Below are positions 25,200 through 33,208 of a DNA stretch of 64,000 bases, piece after piece (positions within the stretch are counted from its first letter, which is position 1; each line of letters begins with the position of its first letter). The translations under genes were made by a program, and so were the position numbers. This DNA is from Dokdonella_A sp963775445 (GTDB taxonomy: Bacteria; Pseudomonadota; Gammaproteobacteria; Xanthomonadales; Rhodanobacteraceae). The stretch lies in contig CAVZIT010000004.1 of the NCBI GenBank assembly GCA_963775445.1, positions 372,001-436,000 of the forward strand. Direction: 5' to 3'. Under the pieces are notes generated by a model, which was given only the letters and a program-made list of their open reading frames with translations, was not told the origin of the DNA and ran no database searches.

Positions 25200-26558
25200 A
25201 TGCGGTATCTTGCATTCGTCATCGTGCTGATGACGTTTTTCGGCGGCATCGGGCAACTTCACGCAGCGGCACCGGGCGCGGACGTCTTGCCGCCGGGCCT
25301 GCAGATTCCGGATGCCGCGCGCCCCGGTCCCAATTTCAATGTCGATCGCGCGACGGATGCGTACATCAATCTGCTGTCGCCCGAGCAACGTGCGCGGTCG
25401 GACGCCTATTTCGTGGGCGGATACTGGCTGCAATTGTGGGGATTCCTCTACGGCGTCGTCGTCGCGGTGATCCTGTTATGGGGCGGCCTGTCCCAGCGTC
25501 TGCGCAACCTGGCTCGCCGTATCAGTGCGCGCCCTTGGTTGTACACGATGATCTACGTGTTCCTGTGGTTGCTTGCGGTATTCGTGTTGAGTTTGCCGTG
25601 GGCCATTTACACGGACTTCGTGCGCGAACACCAGTACGATCTGGCGACGCAGGATTTTGGCGGCTGGTTCGGCGATCAGCTCAAGGCATTGCTCGTGAGT
25701 CTCGTCATCGTGCCTCCGGTGCTCGCGTTGCTCTATGCCGGCGTGCGTCGCCTCGGTTCGCGTTGGTGGGTCGCGGCAGGCGGCGGCGCGTTCGTGCTGC
25801 TGTTGTTCTTCTCGATGCTCGCACCGGTGTTCATCGAGCCGTTGTTCAATCACTACAAACCCCTGCGTGCCGGCCCGGTACGCGAGGCGGTCTTGTCGCT
25901 CGCGCGTGCCAACAAGGTTCCGACCGACCATGTGGTCGAATTCGATGCGTCGCGCCAGACCACGCGCATCAGCGCCAACGTTGCCGGTTTCCTGGGCACC
26001 ACGCGGGTTGCGCTCAACGACAACCTGCTCGACAAGACCTCGCTGCCTGAAATCAAGGCCGTGCTCGGCCACGAAATGGGTCACTACGTGCTCAATCACG
26101 GTTTGCGGCTCGTGATTTACCTGACGCTGGTGCTGACGCTGGGATTCTGGATCGTGCACCTTGTGTTTGATCGCGCGCTGGCGCGGTGGGGAGGGCGCCT
26201 CGCTCTCGAGGGTCGCGGCGATCCGGCCGCATTGCCGCTCGCTGTGGTGATCCTCTCCACCTTTTTTCTCCTCGCGACGCCTCTGACCAATTCGATCACG
26301 CGCCAGGCCGAGGCGGAAGCCGATGCATTCGGCCTCAATGCCGCGCGCGAGCCAAACGGCTTTGCGATGGCTGCGATGCGTCTTTCGACCTATCGCAAGA
26401 TCAAGCCGGGCCCGATCGAGGAGACCATCTTCTACGATCATCCGAGCGGCTATACGCGTGTGCGCGGCGCCATGATCTGGCTCAAGGAAAATCAGGACAA
26501 TCCCACCGCAAATGCGCCGCTGCCACCGCCACCGAGAGTTGGGACTTCGCCGCACTGA
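25200..26558 (+). CDS. M48 family (Ste24-like) membrane zinc metalloprotease
   Basis: This 452-residue protein has a signal-like N-terminus, several membrane helices and the zinc motif HEMGH at about residue 291 (VLGHEMGHYVLNHG). The third zinc ligand is likely in EAEADAFGLN further on. The N-terminal domain before the protease (YINLLSPEQRARSDAYFVGGYW) matches the Ste24/CAAX protease 1 family. Bacterial members degrade or process membrane and envelope proteins. ATG 25200 follows GGGGAGCGGG. It stands alone, 213 bases before aceF. Confidence 0.92.
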   Translation: MRYLAFVIVLMTFFGGIGQLHAAAPGADVLPPGLQIPDAARPGPNFNVDRATDAYINLLSPEQRARSDAYFVGGYWLQLWGFLYGVVVAVILLWGGLSQRLRNLARRISARPWLYTMIYVFLWLLAVFVLSLPWAIYTDFVREHQYDLATQDFGGWFGDQLKALLVSLVIVPPVLALLYAGVRRLGSRWWVAAGGGAFVLLLFFSMLAPVFIEPLFNHYKPLRAGPVREAVLSLARANKVPTDHVVEFDASRQTTRISANVAGFLGTTRVALNDNLLDKTSLPEIKAVLGHEMGHYVLNHGLRLVIYLTLVLTLGFWIVHLVFDRALARWGGRLALEGRGDPAALPLAVVILSTFFLLATPLTNSITRQAEAEADAFGLNAAREPNGFAMAAMRLSTYRKIKPGPIEETIFYDHPSGYTRVRGAMIWLKENQDNPTANAPLPPPPRVGTSPH

Positions 26559-26771
26559 AACGCGAGCCACTCCATCACGTGGGCGCCTGACTTCTCCCGG
26601 CATCGAGACGGGATAGCGCCGGGTCTGATGGCACGCTGCACGGGCGACGAGTCGCTCGGCATCCGGGCCGAACGGAGGCCTCTCGGGCCTTCAAAAAAAG
26701 TCCCGACATGACGGCGCGCCGGTTATCGGCGAAACTGGAGCAGCAAATACTCGCGAGCGCCAGGAGGATCG

Positions 26772-28181
26772 ATGGCCGTCCAGGAAGCCAAAGTGCCGGA
26801 TATCGGCGGTTACACCAACGTGCCGGTCATCGAAGTGCTGGTCAAGGCGGGCGATACGGTCGACAAGGATCAGGGGCTGATAACGCTTGAATCGGACAAG
26901 GCAACGATGGAAGTGCCGGCCCCGTTTGCAGGCACGATCAAGGAGGTCAAGGTCCAGGTTGGCGACGAGATCGGCGAAGGCGCCGTCGTCGCGTTGATCG
27001 AGGCAGCAGGAGAAGCGGCGCAGGAGAAGCCGGCGCAAGACAAACAACCGGCGTCACCAAAGGCCGCGCCCGCAACCGAGCAGGCCGCGCCGCCATCCAG
27101 GTCCGCGGCGGCATCCGAGAAAACAAGGACGCACACGGCGCCGAAAAATGACGCAGCCGAATCGCCGGCTGCACCTGACTCGACGAGTGGCGACAGCGAA
27201 ATCTCGCCGGGCCCGCATGCGCCGCCAGTTCCATTCGATCCGAGCATTGCGTTACCCGACAAGCTGCCGTACGCGAGTCCGGCGGTGCGCCTGTTCGCGC
27301 GCGAACTCGGTGCCGATCTCGCTGCGATCAGCGGGACCGGACGCAAGGGCCGCATCCTCAGGGAAGATGTGCTGGCATTCGTCAAGCGCGCGTTGTCGGG
27401 AAGCACAGCGGCCGTTCCAGCTGGAACCGGCGGCCTTGCACTTCTGCCATGGCCGCAAGTCGACTTCGCCAAGTTCGGCGAGATCGAAACCGCCCCGCTG
27501 TCACGCATCAACAAGATCGCCGGAGCGAATCTCGCGCGCAACTGGGCGATGATTCCCCATGTCACGCAGCAGGACGATGCCGATATCACCGACATGGAAG
27601 CGTTTCGGCGAAAGCTCGGTGAGGAGCAGGCCGGAAAGCGCGGCGAGGGCCTGAAAATCACGCCGCTGGTGTTCCTTATCAAGGCTGTCGTGGCGGCGCT
27701 AAGGCAGTTTCCGCGCTTCAACGCATCGCTCGATGCGAGCGCCGAAAACCTGGTGCTCAAGAAGTATTTCCATATCGGCATCGCGGTCGATACGCCCGAT
27801 GGCCTCGTGGTCCCGGTCATCCGTGACTGCGACAAGAAGGGGCTGCTCGACCTCGCGCGTGAGCTGTCCGCGATCTCGGCAAAGGCACGCGACAAGAAAC
27901 TGGGTCCGGCCGACATGTCCGGCGGCTGCATTTCGATATCGAGCCTCGGCGGCATCGGCGGCACGTCGTTCACACCAATCATCAACGCGCCGGAAGTCGC
28001 GATACTTGGTGTATCGAAATCGCAGATGCGACCAGTCTGGAACGGCAAGGAATTTTCCCCGCGCCTGCTGCTGCCGCTGTCGTTGAGCTATGACCATCGC
28101 GTGATCGACGGTGCCGCGGCGGCCCGGTTCACCGCGTATCTCGCCGGCGTGCTCGGGGATTTGCGGCGGCTCTTGCTGTGA
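26772..28181 (+). CDS. aceF: Pyruvate dehydrogenase complex E2, dihydrolipoamide acetyltransferase
   Basis: A single N-terminal lipoyl domain (residues 1-75, lipoyl-lysine 43 in ESDKATMEVPA) is followed by a long alanine/proline/lysine-rich linker. Then comes the E3/E1-binding domain at about 185-222 (YASPAVRLFARELGADLAAI, GRKGRILREDVLAFVK) and the catalytic domain with the SYDHRVIDGAAAARF motif near residue 442. It passes acetyl groups from lipoate to CoA. It has one lipoyl domain, whereas E. coli AceF has three. AGGAGG precedes ATG 26772. The E1 gene is not in the window; the E3 (lpd) is two genes downstream. Confidence 0.95.
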   Translation: MAVQEAKVPDIGGYTNVPVIEVLVKAGDTVDKDQGLITLESDKATMEVPAPFAGTIKEVKVQVGDEIGEGAVVALIEAAGEAAQEKPAQDKQPASPKAAPATEQAAPPSRSAAASEKTRTHTAPKNDAAESPAAPDSTSGDSEISPGPHAPPVPFDPSIALPDKLPYASPAVRLFARELGADLAAISGTGRKGRILREDVLAFVKRALSGSTAAVPAGTGGLALLPWPQVDFAKFGEIETAPLSRINKIAGANLARNWAMIPHVTQQDDADITDMEAFRRKLGEEQAGKRGEGLKITPLVFLIKAVVAALRQFPRFNASLDASAENLVLKKYFHIGIAVDTPDGLVVPVIRDCDKKGLLDLARELSAISAKARDKKLGPADMSGGCISISSLGGIGGTSFTPIINAPEVAILGVSKSQMRPVWNGKEFSPRLLLPLSLSYDHRVIDGAAAARFTAYLAGVLGDLRRLLL

Positions 28182-28188
28182 CGGCCCG

Positions 28189-29403
28189 GTGGCGGTCCCG
28201 GTAGCCCAGCAGCCCCCGGATACGCGTGCCGATGTACTCGGCACGCTCGGTTCGGCATCGCATCACGTCAGCGATTTTCTCAACACCCAGTTGCTTGACA
28301 CGCAAGGTATCAGTCTCACCATCGGTGCCGTGCTCGCGGCGATCATCACGATCCTGATCGCGCTGGTAATCTCGCGCGTACTGCGCAGCGGCATCAGTCG
28401 CTACGCCAACAAGCACAAGTCCAACCAGGCCGCGTTGTATACGGTATCGAGGCTGGTGCACTACGTGCTGCTCGTGGTCGGCACCTTCATCGCCTTGTCG
28501 GTCGCCGGTATTCCGTTGAGCAAGTTCGAGTTGTTCGCCGGTGCGCTCGGCGTCGGCCTGGGCTTCGGATTGCAGGCGATCTTCTCGAACTTCGTGTCGG
28601 GACTGATCATCCTGTTTGATCGCAGCCTCAAGGTCGGCGACTTCGTCGAGTTGTCCAACGGTGTGCATGGAACGGTCCGCGACATCCACATTCGCGCGAC
28701 CCTGGTCACGACCAACGACAACATCGATATCCTGGTGCCGAACTCGGAGTTCGTCACCCACAACGTGGTCAACTGGACGTTGCGCGAGGCCTCGCGACGC
28801 CAGCGCATTCCGTTTGGCGTGGCCTACGGCAGCGACAAGGAGCTCGTAAAGAAAGCGGCGCTCGAAGCGGCTCGGGAAGTGCCGTTCACGCTGACCCAGG
28901 AAGGCGCGCGCGCGCCGCAGGTCTGGTTGACCGGTTTTGGAGATTCCTCGCTCGATTTCGCGCTGGTCGTGTGGCTCAATTCCGACGCGGTCAAGCGACC
29001 CGGTGCAGTCACTGCGGCGTACAACTGGGCGTTGCACAGCGCGCTCGCAAAATACGACATCGAGATTCCGTTTCCGCAACGCGATCTGCGCGTACGTTCC
29101 TGGTTCGGGCTGTCGGGTGAGGAGGCACGCGAAGCCGTTGCCGAGAGTCATCAGCCGGCCAGCGGCCCTGCGCAAGGCCGACAAGCCGGGGACCGAGAAG
29201 GCGCAGCGCTCTCCCAAAACGATGCTGCACGCGACGTCGAGCGCGAAATCGGCGGAGATGCGCGAAGCGCGATGCGAAAACGCGATGCCCCCGGCAGCGA
29301 CAACGACAATGGACCAGCGTCCGATGGCGCGTTCCGCGATGCGCATAATGATGCGGGCCGCGACGCGTCCGCTGCCGATACGCAGACAAATCGGCGCAAA
29401 TGA
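28189..29403 (+). CDS. Mechanosensitive channel of the MscS family with a long charged tail
   Basis: Three membrane helices (about residues 38-120) lead into the MscS pore helix and cytoplasmic beta domain: LFAGALGVGLGFGLQAIFSNFVSG, FDRSLKVGDFVELSNGVHGTVRDI and NIDILVPNSEFVTHNVVNW. Such channels open under membrane tension and release solutes. Residues from about 325 to 404 form a low-complexity tail rich in Asp, Asn, Arg and Ala. GTG 28189, eight bases after aceF, is the first plausible start. Its place between aceF and lpd suggests shared transcription with the dehydrogenase genes. Confidence 0.88.
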   Translation: MAVPVAQQPPDTRADVLGTLGSASHHVSDFLNTQLLDTQGISLTIGAVLAAIITILIALVISRVLRSGISRYANKHKSNQAALYTVSRLVHYVLLVVGTFIALSVAGIPLSKFELFAGALGVGLGFGLQAIFSNFVSGLIILFDRSLKVGDFVELSNGVHGTVRDIHIRATLVTTNDNIDILVPNSEFVTHNVVNWTLREASRRQRIPFGVAYGSDKELVKKAALEAAREVPFTLTQEGARAPQVWLTGFGDSSLDFALVVWLNSDAVKRPGAVTAAYNWALHSALAKYDIEIPFPQRDLRVRSWFGLSGEEAREAVAESHQPASGPAQGRQAGDREGAALSQNDAARDVEREIGGDARSAMRKRDAPGSDNDNGPASDGAFRDAHNDAGRDASAADTQTNRRK

Positions 29404-29448
29404 CGGGCGTCGCTCACGGCGCACACCAACGTAACAGGATTCCCGCAC

Positions 29449-31275
29449 ATGGCCAGGACAATCGAAATCAAGGTGCCAGACATCGGCGACTTCACCGATA
29501 TTCCGGTGATCGAGGTGCTGGTGAAAATCGGCGACCGCATCGACAAGGAGCAGAGCCTGCTCACGCTCGAATCGGACAAGGCGACCATGGACGTGCCAGC
29601 GTCCGCGGCGGGCGTCATCAGGGAGGTCAAGATCAAGGAAGGCGACACGGTTTCCGAAGGTGATGTGATCGCCATGGTCGAAGTGGATGGCGGCGAGGGC
29701 GCTGGCGACAAGGAGTCCGGCAACGCGTCAGGCAGCGAACCCGAACCGCAGAAAAAGACGAATACACGCGATCAAGTCGCTGCAGCATCCGGGAAAGACG
29801 CGCCGCGAGCCGCCGCGGCTGCGCGTTCCGCGTCGGATTCCGGGCGCAAGGCCGATATCGAATGCGGCGTGTGCGTGCTCGGTTCCGGTCCGGGCGGCTA
29901 TACGGCTGCGTTTCGCGCGGCGGACCTGGGTCTCGATGTGGTGCTCGTGGAGCGCTATCCGACGCTGGGCGGGGTCTGCCTCAATGTCGGCTGCATCCCG
30001 TCGAAGGCGCTGCTGCATGCGGCTGCCGTGATCGACGAAGCCGACGCGATGGCAGCGCACGGCATCAGTTTCGGCCATCCGAAACTCGATCTCGACAAGT
30101 TGCGCGCCTTCAAGAACAAGGTCGTCGGCAAGCTCACCGGCGGCCTCGCCGCGATGGCGCAGCAACGCAAGGTGCGCGTCGTCGAAGGTGGCGGCGTGTT
30201 TGTCTCGCCGCACGAGATCGAAGTGCGCGGAGGCAAGCAGGGCAAGGACGGCAGTACCCTGATCCGATTCGAGCAGGCGATCATCGCGGCGGGTTCGCAA
30301 TCGCTGAAACTGCCCGGGTTCCCCTGGGAAGACGAGCGGATAATCGATTCGACCGGCGCACTCGAACTCGCCGACATACCGAAGAAATTTCTGGTCGTCG
30401 GCGGCGGCATCATCGGCCTCGAAATGGCAACCGTCTACGCCGCCCTGGGTAGCGAAGTGACGGTGGTCGAGTTGATGGACCAGCTCATGCCCGGCACCGA
30501 TCCGGACCTCGTGCGGCCGCTGCAGCAGCGCATCGGCAAGCGATACAAGGGCATCCACCTCAAGACCAAGGTGGTGGAAGCCAAGGCCCAGAAGAGCGGC
30601 ATCAAGGTCACGTTTGAAGGAGACAGCATTCCCGAAACGTCCGTGTTCGATCGCGTGCTGGTTTCCGTCGGGCGCAGTGCGAACGGCGGCCGGATAGGCG
30701 CCGACAAAGCGGGAGTTGCGGTGGACGGACGCGGCTTGATTGCAGTCGACAAGCAGATGCGCACCAATGTGCCGCATATCTTCGCCATCGGCGATCTGGT
30801 CGGACAACCCATGCTCGCCCACAAGGCAACTCACGAAGGCAAGGTTGCGGCCGAAGTTGCGGCCGGCATGAAGAGTGGCTTCGATGCGCGCGCGATTCCA
30901 TCAGTGGCGTACACCGATCCGGAAATCGCCTGGGTCGGCCTGACCGAACGCGAAGCGAAGCGGCAGGGCTTGAAGTTCGGAGTCGGCAAGTTTCCCTGGG
31001 CGGCCAGCGGCCGTGCGATCGGCATCGATCGCACTGAAGGATTCACCAAACTGATCTTCGACGAAGCCAGCGATCGCATCATTGGCGCCGGCATCGTCGG
31101 AGTCCACGCCGGCGACCTGATTTCCGAACTCGCGCTGGCCATCGAGATGGGCTGCGAAGCGGCCGACATCGGTTTGACGATCCATCCGCATCCGACCCTG
31201 AGCGAATCGGTCGGCATGGCGGCGGAAGTGTATGAGGGTACGATCACTGATCTGTACCTGCCGAAAAAGAAATAG
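29449..31275 (+). CDS. lpdA: Dihydrolipoyl dehydrogenase (E3) with N-terminal lipoyl domain
   Basis: The protein begins with a lipoyl domain (residues 1-80, lysine 44 in ESDKATMDVPA) closely similar to that of the AceF two genes upstream. A linker (about 90-135) precedes the flavoprotein: CVLGSGPGGYTAAFRAADLG, the redox cysteines in GGVCLNVGCIPSKALLH, the NAD-binding GGGIIGLEMATVYAALG, GDLVGQPMLAHKATHEG and the dimer domain ending HPHPTLSESVGMAAEVYEG. E3 reoxidises dihydrolipoamide with NAD+. Lipoyl-E3 fusions are known from Neisseria and xanthomonads. It serves the pyruvate complex and possibly others. Confidence 0.96.
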   Translation: MARTIEIKVPDIGDFTDIPVIEVLVKIGDRIDKEQSLLTLESDKATMDVPASAAGVIREVKIKEGDTVSEGDVIAMVEVDGGEGAGDKESGNASGSEPEPQKKTNTRDQVAAASGKDAPRAAAAARSASDSGRKADIECGVCVLGSGPGGYTAAFRAADLGLDVVLVERYPTLGGVCLNVGCIPSKALLHAAAVIDEADAMAAHGISFGHPKLDLDKLRAFKNKVVGKLTGGLAAMAQQRKVRVVEGGGVFVSPHEIEVRGGKQGKDGSTLIRFEQAIIAAGSQSLKLPGFPWEDERIIDSTGALELADIPKKFLVVGGGIIGLEMATVYAALGSEVTVVELMDQLMPGTDPDLVRPLQQRIGKRYKGIHLKTKVVEAKAQKSGIKVTFEGDSIPETSVFDRVLVSVGRSANGGRIGADKAGVAVDGRGLIAVDKQMRTNVPHIFAIGDLVGQPMLAHKATHEGKVAAEVAAGMKSGFDARAIPSVAYTDPEIAWVGLTEREAKRQGLKFGVGKFPWAASGRAIGIDRTEGFTKLIFDEASDRIIGAGIVGVHAGDLISELALAIEMGCEAADIGLTIHPHPTLSESVGMAAEVYEGTITDLYLPKKK

Positions 31276-31287
31276 AGGGGAATCGCG

Positions 31288-32244
31288 ATGACCGCTGAAA
31301 TCGCCGGATTCGTATTCGGAACGCTGCTGCTGATCGTGGGCGCCGATTCATTTGTACGTGGTGCGGCGGGGCTGGCATTGCGCAGCGGTGCAAGCAGCTA
31401 TGCGGTGGCGCTGTTTTCGACGGCCCTTGGTGCACTGGTACCGGCACTTGCCGTTACGCTCGCAGCCGGATTTGCCTCCCATCCGGAACTTGCGCTGGGC
31501 AATCTCGTCGGCAGCAGCATTGCCCAGCTAGGTCTGATCCTCGGCATTTGTGCACTGACGGCATCGCTGCGGGCGCGCATGAAGCTGTTTGCGTGGCTCG
31601 ACCCTGCCGTCATCGGCGCCGCGTTGCTGGTGTGGCTGCTCGCCCTCGATGCGCGTCTTGGTCCGCTCGACGGCGTGATCCTCCTGACCGCCTATGTCGC
31701 AGTCCTGGTATTCGTCGTGCGCGGTGCGCGGCGCGAAGATCACGTTTTGCGCAATGAGCTTGAAAATGCAACCGGCACTGAAATGCTGGTATGGCGTGAC
31801 GGTCTGCGCCTCGTCGTCGGCGTGCTGATCCTGCCGTTTGCAGCCGTGTGGCTGGTCGATGGCGCGCTGGCGATTGCCCATGGATTGGCGTTGTCTGGGG
31901 TCGTGGTCGGACTCGTATTGCTCGGCGCCTCGACCGCGCTCGCGAGCGTCTGGCCGACGGTACTCGCCGCACGCCGCGGGCAGAGCGATTTCGCGATCGG
32001 TCATGCGCTTGGCGCCGTACTCGGAAACCTGTTGCTGTTGCTCGGCGCACTCGCGCTGTGGCAGACGGTGGCGGTGGCGCGATCGCTGCAGCATGTCGAG
32101 ATTCCCGCGCTGCTCGTACTCAGTGTGGCGATCTACCCGATGATGCGCAGCGATGGGGAACTGTCGCGGCGCGAGGGCGCGGTACTCCTGCTGGCTTACG
32201 CAGTATTCCTCATCGGGGAAACCTGGCTCGCCAGCGCTGGCTGA
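31288..32244 (+). CDS. Sodium/calcium exchanger family membrane protein
   Basis: This 318-residue protein has ten hydrophobic segments arranged as two inverted halves. The alpha repeats appear as FSTALGALVPALAVTLAAGF with NLVGSSIAQLGLILGI, and later LLGASTALASVWPTVLAA with FAIGHALGAVLGNLLLLLG. This is the CaCA (YrbG-like) antiporter layout. Key acidic residues of the alpha repeats appear replaced by neutral ones (ALVP, LASV), so the transported ion is uncertain. It starts 12 bases after lpd behind AGAGGGGAA, so it may be in the same operon. Confidence 0.85.
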   Translation: MTAEIAGFVFGTLLLIVGADSFVRGAAGLALRSGASSYAVALFSTALGALVPALAVTLAAGFASHPELALGNLVGSSIAQLGLILGICALTASLRARMKLFAWLDPAVIGAALLVWLLALDARLGPLDGVILLTAYVAVLVFVVRGARREDHVLRNELENATGTEMLVWRDGLRLVVGVLILPFAAVWLVDGALAIAHGLALSGVVVGLVLLGASTALASVWPTVLAARRGQSDFAIGHALGAVLGNLLLLLGALALWQTVAVARSLQHVEIPALLVLSVAIYPMMRSDGELSRREGAVLLLAYAVFLIGETWLASAG

Positions 32245-32269
32245 AGCCTGCCTTCGGACGCTGTCACCG

Positions 32270-33139
32270 ATGCCGGCTGTCCTGGTCCTCGGCGCAAGTG
32301 GCGCAGTCGGGCGATTCCTTTTGCCGCGGTTGTGCGCCGCGAATCGGGACGTTCTTGCGCTTAGCAGGCAACCCCAAGTGGATCGGGCGTCTCTGAGCTG
32401 GCTGCGGGTGGACCTCTACGGCAGCATGCCTGCGCTGCCCGATCTCGATGCGATTTTCAGCCTTGGCCCGCTCGACGGGCTGGCGAACTGGCTGATACAG
32501 GCGCGATTCGGCGCGCAGCCACGGCTGATCGCGCTGAGCTCGATGAGTCTCCTGAGCAAACGCGATTCGACCGACGCCGGCGAGCGCGCCCTTGCCATGC
32601 GTCTTGAGAATTCCGAGAAGTCGGTCATCGCCGCCGCGGACTCACGAGGTCTCGACTGGACCTTGCTGCGTCCTACATTGATCTACGGCGCGGGGCTCGA
32701 TCGCAGCCTGACGCCGCTGGCGCGGTTTGGCGTGCGCTGGCGCTTGTTTCCGCACCTGCCCGCCGCGCGAGGTTTGCGCCAGCCGGTCCACGCCGAGGAT
32801 CTCGCGGCGGCGTGCATGCGCCTGCTCTCGTGCCCCGATGCGATCGGCCGTATCTACCCGGTCGGCGGAGGCGAGCGCCTGACATTCGGCCGGATGCTCG
32901 AGTCCGTGCGGCTTTCCCTGCCGGTTCGGGTATTGCCTGTCCCGCTGTCGCTTGGGATGCTGCGCATGGCTGCGGGTTCGCTTCGGCTGTTTGGCCGTGA
33001 GTGGTCTGCCGCTGCCGCCTTTGCGCGTCTCAACAGCGATCAGATTGCGGATAACGATGCTGCGCGCACCGATTTTGGCTGGACGCCGCGCGCATTCCGG
33101 CCGGACGTCTCGTGCTGGGTGCCTCCCGCGTTGCCATGA
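32270..33139 (+). CDS. NAD-dependent epimerase/dehydratase-like (extended SDR) protein
   Basis: ATG 32270 places the nucleotide-binding motif at the N-terminus (MPAVLVLGASGAVGRFLLPR). Further SDR features are IALSSMSLLSK, then LRPTLIYGAGLDRSLTPLA and a C-terminal QPVHAEDLAAACMRLL. The usual YxxxK is not obvious: the expected tyrosine region reads RLENSEKSVIAAADS, so it may be a binding protein rather than a classical epimerase, as with atypical SDRs. It is 26 bases downstream of the antiporter gene. The substrate is unknown. Confidence 0.82.
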   Translation: MPAVLVLGASGAVGRFLLPRLCAANRDVLALSRQPQVDRASLSWLRVDLYGSMPALPDLDAIFSLGPLDGLANWLIQARFGAQPRLIALSSMSLLSKRDSTDAGERALAMRLENSEKSVIAAADSRGLDWTLLRPTLIYGAGLDRSLTPLARFGVRWRLFPHLPAARGLRQPVHAEDLAAACMRLLSCPDAIGRIYPVGGGERLTFGRMLESVRLSLPVRVLPVPLSLGMLRMAAGSLRLFGREWSAAAAFARLNSDQIADNDAARTDFGWTPRAFRPDVSCWVPPALP

Positions 33140-33208
33140 TCGCCATGCGACAGTCGCCCTTTCGCTGCTAATATGCGCAGACATTCCACAGCTTTCGAGG
33201 GGACCGGC

